From: Sphingomonas aerolata
GTDB taxonomy: Bacteria; Pseudomonadota; Alphaproteobacteria; Sphingomonadales; Sphingomonadaceae
Assembly (NCBI RefSeq): GCF_003046295.1
Contig: NZ_PZZN01000002.1
Coordinates: forward strand, 930,001-994,000
Reading direction: 5' to 3'
Length of the DNA stretch: 64,000 bases
Positions 46,793 to 54,722 of the stretch are shown piece by piece; the stretch's first letter is position 1; the number at the start of each line of letters is the position of its first letter. A model generated the notes under the pieces. That model was not told the origin of the DNA. It saw only the letters and a program-made list of their open reading frames with translations, and ran no database searches. A program made the position numbers and the translations under genes.

Positions 46793-47661
46793 AGCATCGG
46801 CATGCCGCCCGTCACCGGGAGCAGCGCGCCCGACATGTAGCTGCCCTCGTCGGAGGCGAGCAGGACATAGGCCGGGGCGAGCTCGCCCGGCTGGCCCGCG
46901 CGGCCGAGCGGCGTGTTCTGGCCGAGCGTCTCGAGCTCGTCGCCGCCCTTGGCGATCGGCTGGATCGGCGTCCAGACGGGGCCGGGCGCGACGCAGTTGA
47001 CGCGGATGCCCTTGGGGGCAAGCAGGTTGGACAGCCCGATCGTCAGGCTCGCGATCGCGCCCTTGGTGGTCGAATAGACGATCATGTTCTCGGTCGCGAT
47101 TTTCGCTTGCACGCTGGTCGAATTCACGATCGCGGCGCCCGGCTTCATGTGCGGCACCGCGGCCTTGGCCAGGCGGATCATCGCGAAGACATTGGCGGAA
47201 AACGCATCCTGCATCTCGTCGTCGTCGATCCCGTCGAGCCCTTCGTTGGTCGTCTGCGCGGCGGCGTTGTTGACGAGGATGTCGAGCTTGCCGAGATCGG
47301 CGACGGTGCGCTCGACCAAAGCCGCGCAGTGATCGCGGTCGCGAATGTCGCCGGGCAGCAGAATGCAGCGGCGGCCGGCCTTCTCGACCCAGGCCTTGGT
47401 CTCGTCCGCATCGGCCTGTTCCTCGGCGAGATAGGAGATCGCGACGTCGGCGCCTTCGCGCGCATAGGCGATCGCGACCGCGCGACCGATCCCCGAATCG
47501 CCGCCGGTGATCAGCGCGACGCGGTCTTTCAGCAGCCCCTTGCCGACATAGCTGTCCTCGCCATGATCGGGCTTGTTGCGCATCGCGACCTCGAGACCGG
47601 GGCTCGGCTGCTGCGGCTCGTTCGGAAAGGACGTGGGGGCGCTGCTGCGGGGATCGCTCAT
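46789..47661 (-). CDS. SDR oxidoreductase, general-stress-protein-39/YghA type
   Basis: Short-chain dehydrogenase of 290 residues. An N-terminal extension of about 45 residues (SNEPQQPSPG-type, Pro-rich) precedes the NAD(P) motif ITGGDSGIGRAVAIAYAREGA, NNAA (LVNNAAAQTTNEGLDGI), and the catalytic Tyr-x-x-x-Lys in YSTTKGAIASL. This extended branch includes E. coli YghA and B. subtilis GSP39, linked to stress. The ATG at 47661 follows AGGACACGAG. The stop overlaps the next gene. Confidence 0.9.
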   Translation of the reverse strand: MSDPRSSAPTSFPNEPQQPSPGLEVAMRNKPDHGEDSYVGKGLLKDRVALITGGDSGIGRAVAIAYAREGADVAISYLAEEQADADETKAWVEKAGRRCILLPGDIRDRDHCAALVERTVADLGKLDILVNNAAAQTTNEGLDGIDDDEMQDAFSANVFAMIRLAKAAVPHMKPGAAIVNSTSVQAKIATENMIVYSTTKGAIASLTIGLSNLLAPKGIRVNCVAPGPVWTPIQPIAKGGDELETLGQNTPLGRAGQPGELAPAYVLLASDEGSYMSGALLPVTGGMPML

Positions 47662-47787
47662 AGTCTCGTGTCCTGGATACAGTTTAGGGGGAATATGCGG
47701 GTCGAACGAACCAGCACGCGCATCGCTCCGCCGCGGGAGGCCGATCACGCAGTTGCTGGGCGATGCGGGCAGGCGTAGGTGTCGCGC

Positions 47788-48222
47788 ATGGCCTTTGTCA
47801 GCATCACCCGGCTTCGGTTGCGCGCGCTGCGGTTCGTGCCGCTGTTCGCGCTCGATGCGCTGAGGACCACCGCGCAGGTGCGGCGTGCCGAAGGGTATCT
47901 CACCGGGGCCATCCTGCGCGACCGTGCGCTGACCTTCTGGACGATGACGGTCTGGCGCGATGCCGCGGCCATGAAGCGCTATATTACTGATGGCTCGCAT
48001 CTGAAGGCGATGCCGAAGCTGATGCACTGGTGTGACGAGGCCAGCATCACCCACTGGACTACCGAGACCGCCGACCTGCCCGGCTGGGACGAGGCGGATC
48101 GGCGGATGCGCGGCGAGGGGCGGCCGTCTAAGGTCCGGTATCCGAGCACGGGTCATGCCGCGCTCAATTACCGCCCGCCGCGGCTGACCGGCGCGGCAGC
48201 GATCCCGCCGCGCCGGGGGTAA
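47788..48222 (+). CDS. DUF3291 domain protein
   Basis: Protein of 144 residues with the ferredoxin-like dimeric alpha-beta layout of DUF3291: AFVSITRLRLRALRFVPLFALDALRTTAQVRRAEGYLTGAI, then FWTMTVWRDAAAMKRYITDGSHLKAMPKLMHWCDEASITHW. Related to heme-degrading or antibiotic-biosynthesis monooxygenase folds; activity unknown. ATG at 47788 chosen; a GTG three codons earlier is possible. It is divergent from the SDR gene. Confidence 0.8.
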   Translation: MAFVSITRLRLRALRFVPLFALDALRTTAQVRRAEGYLTGAILRDRALTFWTMTVWRDAAAMKRYITDGSHLKAMPKLMHWCDEASITHWTTETADLPGWDEADRRMRGEGRPSKVRYPSTGHAALNYRPPRLTGAAAIPPRRG

Positions 48223-48239
48223 TTACCCGGTCGCTGCGC

Positions 48240-49247
48240 TTACCATTCGATGCCGATCTTGCCGAAATGCGCGCCGCTCTGCTGGAGGGCGAACGCCTCG
48301 GCAAGCTGGTCGAGCGGGAAGCGGCGGTCGACCACCGGCTTGATCCCGGTCGCGTCGATCGCGCGGACGAAGTCCTGCTGTTCCTGACGGCTGCCGACGA
48401 TCAGGCCTTGGAGCCGCGCCTGCTTGCCCATCAGAGCGGCGGTCGGAACCTCGCCGCTATTACCGGTCAGCACGCCGATCAGCGAAATGTGCCCGCCGAC
48501 ACGGACCGCGGTGATCGACTGCGCCAGCGTGCCCGGGCCGCCGACCTCGACGACATGATCGACGCCGCGCCCGCCGGTCCAGTCGACGACCTTGCGCCCC
48601 CAGTCGGACTCGTCGCGATAGTTGAGCGTGAAGTCGGCACCGAGCGCGCGCGCACGGTCGAGCTTCTCATCCGATGACGAGGTGATCGCGACCCGCGCGC
48701 CCATCGCCTTGGCGATCTGCAACGCCCAGATCGAGACGCCGCCGGTGCCGAGCAGCAGCACGGTGTCGCCCGCCTTCAGCTTGCCGTCGACGACGAGCGC
48801 GCGCCACGCGGTCAGCCCGGCGGTGGTGATCGTCGCCGCCTCGACCGCGTCATAGCCCTTGGGCGTATGCGTGAAGGCGGTCGCGGGCAGGACGACATGG
48901 TGCTGAGCAAAGCCGTCGATGCCGTCGCCGGGCGTCCGCGAGAAATCGCCGATCGTCGGCGTGCCCGTCTGCCAGTCGGGGAAGAAACACGACACGACCT
49001 GATCGCCGACCGCGAATTCGGTCACGCCGTCGCCGATGCTCTCGACCACGCCTGCGCCGTCGGACAGCGGGATGCGGCCGTCCTCGGTCGGCATCCGGCC
49101 GGTGACGACGCCCAGATCATGGTAGTTGAGCGAACTGCCGTGCAGCGCGACACGGATCATTCCCGCGCCCGGCACGCCCGGATCCGCACGGTCTTCGCTC
49201 TGCAGCGTGTCGAGCCCCGCGGGCGATCGCAGCGTCATGGCCTTCAT
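48240..49247 (-). CDS. NAD(P)-dependent quinone-oxidoreductase-like alcohol dehydrogenase
   Basis: Medium-chain dehydrogenase of 335 residues. GroES-like N-terminal domain (LHGSSLNYHDLGVVTGRMP, PLSDGAGVVESIG) and nucleotide site LLLGTGGVSIWALQIAKAMGA. The structural-zinc cysteine cluster is absent, as in the zinc-free quinone oxidoreductase branch. Substrate unknown. ATG at 49247 follows AGGAG. It is convergent with the DUF3291 gene. Confidence 0.9.
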   Translation of the reverse strand: MKAMTLRSPAGLDTLQSEDRADPGVPGAGMIRVALHGSSLNYHDLGVVTGRMPTEDGRIPLSDGAGVVESIGDGVTEFAVGDQVVSCFFPDWQTGTPTIGDFSRTPGDGIDGFAQHHVVLPATAFTHTPKGYDAVEAATITTAGLTAWRALVVDGKLKAGDTVLLLGTGGVSIWALQIAKAMGARVAITSSSDEKLDRARALGADFTLNYRDESDWGRKVVDWTGGRGVDHVVEVGGPGTLAQSITAVRVGGHISLIGVLTGNSGEVPTAALMGKQARLQGLIVGSRQEQQDFVRAIDATGIKPVVDRRFPLDQLAEAFALQQSGAHFGKIGIEW

Positions 49248-49344
49248 CGTCAAACTCCTGATGTTCGCGGCCCCAACGGCCGAGCCGGGCAAACAGCCGC
49301 ATGCGATGTCGGAAGCTTTACCCGATCCCCGGCACGTCCCGACG

Positions 49345-50217
49345 TCAGACCCGGTGGAGCAGTGCGTCCAGGTCGGCCTCGCCCAGGGTCCGGATCGCGC
49401 CACCGTCGCGGCGATAGGCGTCCGCCTTCAGCCGGGCGGGATGCGTGCGCAGCGCGCGCGCCTGCGGGTCGGGGCCGGCGACGAGCAGGATCGTCGTGGT
49501 CGCGCCGACCGAGGTCATCACCCGCGCGCCGAGCGCGGCGACACGGTGCGCGAGCGGCCCGTCGCGCGGCTGGCCGAGCAGCGCGATCCGTTCGCCGCGC
49601 AAGGGCCCGTCGAGCGCCGCGGCGGGGGCGGGGCCGGCGACGCGCGGCGGGGCGAGCCAGTCGGCGAGCGTCAGCCCGGTATGGTCGATCGCCTTGACGA
49701 TCACCCAGCCCGCGGCGCGCGCATCGCTCAGCGCGTCGTGGTGGCGATGCTCGATCCCCAGATAGCGCGCGAGCTGCCCGAGCTTGTGGTTCGCCAGATC
49801 GGGCCAGGCGCGCTTGGCGACGCGCACGCTGTCGAGCCAGGTCGTCTCGATCGCCGGGCGATTGTGCACGCGGCACGCGGCGGCGAGTGCGCCCTTGTCG
49901 AAATAGGAATGCGCGACCGTGGTCCGCCCCGAAAGATGCGCGGTCACCGTCGCATGGATGTCGGCAAAGCTCGGCTGGCCGACGACATGATGCGCGGCGA
50001 TGCCGTGGATCCGCGTGTTGAACGCATGGAACTCGTCGCGCGGATCGACCAGCGTCTCATAGGCGAAGACCTCGGCACCGTTCCGGAAGCCGACGATCCC
50101 GACCTGGCAGATGCTGCTGACGCGCGCGCAGGCGGTCTCGACGTCGATCACGACGAAATCGGGCGCGGTCTCGTCAAGGTCATGGGCCAGCGGTTGCAGC
50201 GCGGTCGTCGTCAGCAT
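49345..50217 (-). CDS. DEDDh 3'-5' exonuclease with C-terminal BRCT domain
   Basis: Protein of 290 residues. The exonuclease domain (about 20-185) has FVVIDVETACARVSSI (Asp-x-Glu), HAFNTRIHGI, AHSYFDKGAL and the terminal HHDALSDARAAG (His and Asp), the DnaQ epsilon pattern. Residues about 205-290 form a BRCT-like domain (LRGERIALLGQPRDGPLAHRVAALGARVMTSV). Such exonuclease-BRCT fusions may act in repair or proofreading. The ATG at 50217 follows AGGGGTGA. Confidence 0.9.
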   Translation of the reverse strand: MLTTTALQPLAHDLDETAPDFVVIDVETACARVSSICQVGIVGFRNGAEVFAYETLVDPRDEFHAFNTRIHGIAAHHVVGQPSFADIHATVTAHLSGRTTVAHSYFDKGALAAACRVHNRPAIETTWLDSVRVAKRAWPDLANHKLGQLARYLGIEHRHHDALSDARAAGWVIVKAIDHTGLTLADWLAPPRVAGPAPAAALDGPLRGERIALLGQPRDGPLAHRVAALGARVMTSVGATTTILLVAGPDPQARALRTHPARLKADAYRRDGGAIRTLGEADLDALLHRV

Positions 50218-50272
50218 GGCGTCACCCCTAGCGCCGACCTGAGCGGCACGCGATCCCCCGTCACCATCCGCA

Positions 50273-50533
50273 TCAGCGAAGCTGGCTGTCCTTGCTGCCG
50301 CGGCGGTTGAACAGCGAGGCCGCGGGCCGATCGCGACCGCTCTGGCAGGCGATGCATGTCCGTACGCCCGGCACGGCCTGGCGCCGCCCTTCCGGAATGT
50401 CGTCGCCGCAGGCGATGCACTGTTCCTCGCTTTCGCCGACCGGCATCCGCGCACGCGCCGCCATCACCGCATCCATCACGGTATCGTCGATCTGATCCTG
50501 CACCGCGCCATCGCGCGTCCAGCCGCCTGCCAT
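50273..50533 (-). CDS. DksA/TraR-type C4 zinc finger protein
   Basis: Protein of 86 residues with Cys39, Cys42, Cys60 and Cys63 (CIACGDDIPEGR...RTCIAC), the TraR/DksA zinc finger, as in E. coli YbiI. The N-terminal helix is short, so it lacks the coiled coil of true DksA and may bind RNA polymerase only as TraR does, or not at all. The ATG at 50533 follows GGAGACG. A palindrome lies 29 bases upstream. Confidence 0.88.
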   Translation of the reverse strand: MAGGWTRDGAVQDQIDDTVMDAVMAARARMPVGESEEQCIACGDDIPEGRRQAVPGVRTCIACQSGRDRPAASLFNRRGSKDSQLR

Positions 50534-50561
50534 GCTTCGTCTCCGTTCGTGCCCCGATCGT

Positions 50562-50575
50562 GTCAGGTGCCTGAC
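50562..50575. promoter_or_regulatory. GTCAGG-TG-CCTGAC palindrome
   Basis: Perfect 6-2-6 inverted repeat located between the MarR gene's 3' end and the C4 zinc finger gene, 29 bases upstream of the latter's ATG. It could be an operator for the zinc finger gene. The neighbouring MarR protein is one candidate binder, but there is no direct evidence. Confidence 0.35.
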
Positions 50576-50631
50576 CTATATGGGAAAGCATCGTCGGCAT
50601 TGCACGTCGGCGGGTCCGGCGGCGGCGCCAG

Positions 50632-51111
50632 CTAGCGTCCTGCGCTATCCGGATCGCCGAGCGCGCGGCGCAGCGCGGTGACCTCGGCGTTGAGTGCGCG
50701 CAGCCGGTCGGGCGTCATCCCGCTGCGGTCGACGATCATCGGCCCGAGGCACCCCGTACCCGCCCAGCAGGTCCGGCCCGCCGGGGTGAGGCGGACATGC
50801 ATCTGCCGCTCGTCCGCCGGATTACGCAGCCGCGTGACCAGCCCCGCGGCCTCCAGCCGTTTGGCGAGCGGCGTGATCGTGCTCGGTTCGAGCGCGAGCC
50901 GTTCGGCGATCGCGCCGATCGTCCGGCCATCCTCCGCCTCGTGCAGCGTCTGGAGCACGAGGAACTGCGGATAGGTGATGCCGAGCTGGTCGAGCATCGG
51001 CTTGTACGCGCGGTTGATCGCGATCGTCGCGGCGTAGAGCGAAAAGCAGAGCTGCTCGTCGAGCGGGAGCGGCGGGGGGACGGTATCGGACGATGGCGGC
51101 TGATCGGGCAC
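50632..51111 (-). CDS. MarR family transcriptional regulator
   Basis: Protein of 159 residues: CFSLYAATIAINRAYKPMLDQLGITYPQFLVLQTLHE (helix region), winged HTH with IGAIAERLALEPSTITPLAKRLEAAGLVTR and RNPADERQMHVRLTPAG. This closely follows OhrR/MarR regulators of the SarZ type. A single Cys near residue 22 (QLCFSLYA) matches the redox-sensing Cys of OhrR, so it may sense organic peroxides. No ohr gene is in the window. Start is GTG at 51111 after AGGAGCC. Confidence 0.9.
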   Translation of the reverse strand: MPDQPPSSDTVPPPLPLDEQLCFSLYAATIAINRAYKPMLDQLGITYPQFLVLQTLHEAEDGRTIGAIAERLALEPSTITPLAKRLEAAGLVTRLRNPADERQMHVRLTPAGRTCWAGTGCLGPMIVDRSGMTPDRLRALNAEVTALRRALGDPDSAGR

Positions 51112-51210
51112 GATAGGGGCTCCTGGCTGAGCCGCCGACCTACCATGCCGATGCTTATCGTGGCAAACGACGCGGCGGACCGAAGCCCGCCGCGTCGCTT
51201 CATGCCGCGA

Positions 51211-52011
51211 TCAGTCCTTCGCGCTGCCGGGTTCGGCCATCTTGCGATGCTGCTCGGCAAGGACCGAGCCGGGGACGACATTGGCGATCACGCCCTGCAG
51301 CTTGGTCATCCAGCCCGAGAAGACCGAGCCCTTGCCCGCCATCAGTGCGTCCCAGCCATCGCGCGCGACGTCGGCAGGCGAGCGCTTGTTGGGATCGGTG
51401 CCGACATCGGTGTCGTTCATGTCGGCGCGGTCGAAGAATTCGGTGTCGACCGGCCCCGGCATCAGCGTGGTCAGCGTGACGCCGTCCGCATCCTTGATCT
51501 CGTTGCGGAGCGCTTCGGTGAAGCTGTCGATGAACGCCTTCGACCCGTTATAGACCGCCTGGAACGCGCCGGGGATATAGCCCGCGACCGACCCGGTCAC
51601 GAGCAGCTTGCCGTCGTTGCGTGCGACCATCGCGGGCAGCACCTTCTGTACCAGATACAGCGTGCCCATGATGTTGGTGTCGATCACCGCGCGCCAGTCG
51701 GCGACGCTCTGGTCGAGGAAACCGTGTCCCAGACCGCGACCGGCATTGGCGCACAATATGTCGATCTGGCGCCCGTTGGTCGCGGCGAGCAGCGCGTCGA
51801 CGCCGTCGGTGGTCGACAGGTCAGCCTCGAGCGCCGTTACCGTGGTCCCGAACTGGCGGAAGTCGGCCGCCGCCGCCTCGATCAGCGCCTCGTCCGCGAC
51901 GACGAGGATGTCATAGCCGTCCTGCGCCGCGATCGTCGCGAGTTCGAAACCGATGCCCGTCGAGGCGCCGGTGATGACGGCGAATTTGCCGTGTGGTGAT
52001 GCTGTAGCCAT
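51211..52011 (-). CDS. SDR family oxidoreductase
   Basis: Short-chain dehydrogenase of 266 residues with nucleotide motif ITGASTGIGFELA, CANAGRG and catalytic YNGSKAF (Tyr-x-x-x-Lys). C-terminal SVFSGWMTKLQGVIANVVPGSVLAEQHRKM may be a membrane-associating helix. Substrate unknown. The ATG at 52011 follows GAGAGGATATC. It is the third gene of the SRPBCC/Zn-ADH/SDR unit, 14 bases after the ADH stop. Confidence 0.9.
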   Translation of the reverse strand: MATASPHGKFAVITGASTGIGFELATIAAQDGYDILVVADEALIEAAAADFRQFGTTVTALEADLSTTDGVDALLAATNGRQIDILCANAGRGLGHGFLDQSVADWRAVIDTNIMGTLYLVQKVLPAMVARNDGKLLVTGSVAGYIPGAFQAVYNGSKAFIDSFTEALRNEIKDADGVTLTTLMPGPVDTEFFDRADMNDTDVGTDPNKRSPADVARDGWDALMAGKGSVFSGWMTKLQGVIANVVPGSVLAEQHRKMAEPGSAKD

Positions 52012-52025
52012 GGGTCGATATCCTC

Positions 52026-53204
52026 TCAGTTGAAGCCGGGCTTGAGCACGACCTTGGTCACTTCGTTCTGATCGTCGTGGAACATCTTGTAGCCCTGCGG
52101 CGCCTCCTCGAGATCCATCCGGTGCGAGATGAGGAAGGTCGTGTCGATCTTCTCTTCGAGGATCGCGTTGAGCAGCGCGGGCATGTAATGCTGAACGTGC
52201 GTCTGGCCGGTCTTGAGCGTCAGCCCCTTCTCCATGAACGCGCCGAGCGGAAACTTGTCGACGAGCCCGCCATAGACCGCGGGCATCGAGACGCGGCCGC
52301 CCTTGCGGCACGCGATGATCGCCTGGCGGATCGCGTGTGCGCGGTCGGTGCCGAGGAAGGTCGACTTCTTGATCTGGTCGATGACGTTGTCGACGAAGAA
52401 GCCGTGCGCCTCCAGCCCGACGCTGTCGATCACCGCATCGGGACCGATCCCGCCGGTCATCGCCATCAGCGCCTCATAGACCGCGCTTTCCTCGAAATTG
52501 ATCGTCTCCGCGCCGAACCGCTTGGCGAGCGCGAGGCGCTTGGGGAAATGGTCGATCGCGATGACACGCTCGGCGCCCATCAGGAACGCCGACTGAACCG
52601 CGAACAGCCCCACCGGGCCGCAGCCCCAGACCGCGACCGTGTCGCCGGGCTCGATCTGCGCATTTTCCGCCGCCTGCCAGCCGGTCGGCAGGATGTCGGA
52701 CAGGAACAGCACCTTGTCGTCCTCGATCCCGTCGGGGATGACGATCGGGCCGACATCGCTGAACGGCACGCGGACATATTCCGCCTGGCCGCCCGCATAG
52801 CCGCCGGTCATGTGGCTATAGCCGAACAGCCCGCTCATCGGCTGGCCGTACAGCTCCTGCGCGATGTCCTGATTGTCCGCGGGCAGGCCGTTGTCGCACG
52901 CGGAATATTGATGCTTGCCGCAGTGATAGCAGCTGCCGCACGCGATCGTGAACGGCACGACGACGCGCTGGCCCTTCTTCAGCGTCGATTTGGGACCGAT
53001 CTCGACGACCTCGCCCATGAATTCATGGCCGAGAATGTCGCCCGCCTGCATCGTCGGGATATAGCCGTCATAGAGATGCAGGTCGGAGCCGCAGATCGCG
53101 GTCGACGTCACCTTGATGATGCAGTCGCGCGGGTTGAGGATCTCGGGGTCGTCGACCGTGTCGACGCGGACGTCGTGGCGGCCATGCCATGCCAATGCGC
53201 GCAT
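52026..53204 (-). CDS. Zinc-dependent alcohol dehydrogenase (threonine/formaldehyde DH-like)
   Basis: Medium-chain dehydrogenase of 392 residues. Catalytic zinc ligands in [14 protein letters not shown] and [12 protein letters not shown]; a Cys-rich lobe in [17 protein letters not shown] for the structural zinc; NAD site [20 protein letters not shown]. It resembles glutathione-independent formaldehyde dehydrogenase-like proteins, but the substrate is unproven. The ATG overlaps the SRPBCC stop (TGATG). Confidence 0.92.
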   Translation of the reverse strand: MRALAWHGRHDVRVDTVDDPEILNPRDCIIKVTSTAICGSDLHLYDGYIPTMQAGDILGHEFMGEVVEIGPKSTLKKGQRVVVPFTIACGSCYHCGKHQYSACDNGLPADNQDIAQELYGQPMSGLFGYSHMTGGYAGGQAEYVRVPFSDVGPIVIPDGIEDDKVLFLSDILPTGWQAAENAQIEPGDTVAVWGCGPVGLFAVQSAFLMGAERVIAIDHFPKRLALAKRFGAETINFEESAVYEALMAMTGGIGPDAVIDSVGLEAHGFFVDNVIDQIKKSTFLGTDRAHAIRQAIIACRKGGRVSMPAVYGGLVDKFPLGAFMEKGLTLKTGQTHVQHYMPALLNAILEEKIDTTFLISHRMDLEEAPQGYKMFHDDQNEVTKVVLKPGFN

Positions 53205-53785
53205 CAGGCGAACTCCTCGTCATGCTGTTTGCGGGTGAAGGAGCCGGTCGCGATCTCGCCGGTCTCCATCAGTTGCTTGAACCGGCGCAGGTCGCGGCGC
53301 GCTTGAATCGCGGGTTCGCGCTGGAACATCTTGGCGACGATCTTGCCGACGATGCCGGCGGGCGGATCATAGACGATCGTCGCGGTGACGACGGTGCCGC
53401 GCGCGCCCGCGTCGCGAAACTCGACCCGGCCGCTGTTCGCGACATCGGCGCTGGGTTCGGACGTCCAGGCGATCACCCGGTCGGGCGTCTCGTCGGTCAC
53501 GACGGCGTCCCATTCGACCGTGCGGCCCGCGGGCGCCTTGACCACCCAATGCGACCGCGTGGCGTCGATCGGGGTGATCGACACGACGTTTTCCATGAAG
53601 CGCGGCAGGTTGGTGAAGTCGCGGAAATAGGCGAACAGCTCGGCCGCCGGGCGATTGATCGTCACCGTGCGGCCGACGATGCTGTCCCCGGTTGTGGTCG
53701 GCAGGCCCTCGGCGGCGATCGGATCGCCCTTCTTCCACGTCGTCGGGGGTGCGTCGTCGGTATGATCGGTAGGGGACTGCGACAT
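53204..53785 (-). CDS. SRPBCC family (cyclase/dehydrase-like) protein
   Basis: Protein of 193 residues. After a Thr/Asp-rich N-terminus (about 50 residues), the START/Bet-v1-like domain begins [30 protein letters not shown] and includes [29 protein letters not shown] and RVEFRDAG. It may bind a hydrophobic ligand or modify membranes. The ATG at 53785 has AGGAGAACGG upstream. First gene of a three-gene unit with Zn-ADH and SDR, a combination I recall as recurrent in proteobacteria. Confidence 0.85.
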   Translation of the reverse strand: MSQSPTDHTDDAPPTTWKKGDPIAAEGLPTTTGDSIVGRTVTINRPAAELFAYFRDFTNLPRFMENVVSITPIDATRSHWVVKAPAGRTVEWDAVVTDETPDRVIAWTSEPSADVANSGRVEFRDAGARGTVVTATIVYDPPAGIVGKIVAKMFQREPAIQARRDLRRFKQLMETGEIATGSFTRKQHDEEFA

Positions 53786-53960
53786 GTCCGTTCTCCTGTC
53801 CAAAGATGCTTTCCCAACGCGTCAGTCTGGCGGGGAGCCGGTGGGCGCCGGGCGGTTCGTCGCAACACAGCGACGGCTCGTCGTCAGCCACCCGGGAAAT
53901 TGATGTCGCTCAGTAGATTTCTCTCGGCGGGGCGGCGGGGAACCCCGACGCATAAAAAAC

Positions 53961-53972
53961 TACCGACCGGTA
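53961..53972. promoter_or_regulatory. Operator 1, TACCG-N2-CGGTA
   Basis: Inverted repeat TACCG/CGGTA with a two-base centre, 11 bases before the -35 of the promoter at 53983. The same half-sites recur at 54008-54021. The pattern is typical of TetR-family operators. Confidence 0.6.
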
Positions 53973-53982
53973 CAGAAGGCTG

Positions 53983-54012
53983 TTGACGTTCGGGTCGATC
54001 GGTTTGTATACC
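53983..54012 (+). promoter_or_regulatory. Sigma-70-like promoter
   Basis: TTGACG (53983-53988), 18 bases, TATACC (54007-54012). The -10 overlaps operator 2, so a bound repressor would block RNA polymerase. It points to the unknown gene at 54145 and implies a leader of about 125 bases. Confidence 0.55.
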
Positions 54013-54021
54013 GCTCGGTAT
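54008..54021. promoter_or_regulatory. Operator 2, ATACCG-N2-CGGTAT
   Basis: Perfect 6-2-6 palindrome overlapping the -10 box; its core TACCG...CGGTA is identical to operator 1, 47 bases away centre to centre (about four and a half helical turns). Confidence 0.65.
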
Positions 54022-54144
54022 CGAAGGTTGCTCCGACGTCGGAACGACACTGTCACCACGACCGCACCCGCGCTGCCCCATGCCGTGCCGATGGACCCTC
54101 CATCGACGCAGATCCGGTGCTGCCCGATCCGAAAGGGGATATTC

Positions 54145-54627
54145 ATGGCCTATCTCGACCTCGACACGCATTTCGCCGCACCCTGTGGCACGCGCAAAGC
54201 CGCGCGGGCTGCAGCCGCCGCGCCAGTAAATCCGGCCGCGAACCTCGCCGCGGATCTGGCCGCCGATCTGGTGGTCGATCTCGCAGGTGACGCCGCCGAC
54301 GAGACGGCGGGGTTTTCCGCGCTCGAATGGAGCGTCATCGCGCTCGCCAGGCGCGACACGCTGCGCAGTCTTGCCAGCCCCGGCGCGGTGTCGCGCGCGA
54401 TGGGCGGACTGTTCGGGCTGGGCAGCCGGTCGCAGCTCGCCGATCCGCGGCTCGAGGCGTTGCGGCGGATGGCGGTCTATGCGTGGCGGCGCGGCTTCGC
54501 GCTGCCGATGACCGAGATCCGCGCCTTCCTCGCCGCGGGGTTCGTCGAGGCGCAGATCGAGACGCTGGTCGTCAGCGTCACCGGGATGCGCGTCGGTGCG
54601 ACGACCCGCGCGCAGCTCGCCGGCTGA
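54145..54627 (+). CDS. Unknown protein with conserved helical core
   Basis: 160 residues, not recognised. The N-terminal part (about 15-50) is Ala-rich with a short tandem pattern (NLAADLAADLVVDLAG). The C-terminal half looks folded and mostly helical: FSALEWSVIALARRDTLRSL, AMGGLFGLGSRS, PRLEALRRMAVYAWRRG, then EIRAFLAAGFVEAQIETL. No signal peptide or membrane segment. The ATG at 54145 follows GAAAGGGGA. It is controlled by a promoter with two matching operators, so it is probably inducible. Confidence 0.75.
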   Translation: MAYLDLDTHFAAPCGTRKAARAAAAAPVNPAANLAADLAADLVVDLAGDAADETAGFSALEWSVIALARRDTLRSLASPGAVSRAMGGLFGLGSRSQLADPRLEALRRMAVYAWRRGFALPMTEIRAFLAAGFVEAQIETLVVSVTGMRVGATTRAQLAG

Positions 54628-54722
54628 GGCCCCGCGCAACACGGCTTGACGTCGCAATGTGACAGATCCACGACGGTGCCAGAGCAGGGGGCAACGACCC
54701 CTTGCCGCACAGGAGAGGATCT

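Larger units (their letters stand above)
53786..54144. other. Divergent intergenic region with two operators
   Basis: 359 bases between the SRPBCC gene and the unknown gene at 54145. It holds a sigma-70-like promoter and two palindromes facing the unknown gene, then about 125 bases of leader with no open frame that I trust. The part near the SRPBCC gene has no clear promoter; no EcfG match is seen. Confidence 0.6.

Noticed and set aside
53910..54146. 78-codon minus-strand frame across the twin-operator region
   Set aside because: It reads through the promoter and operators, lacks a ribosome site and has no recognisable features.
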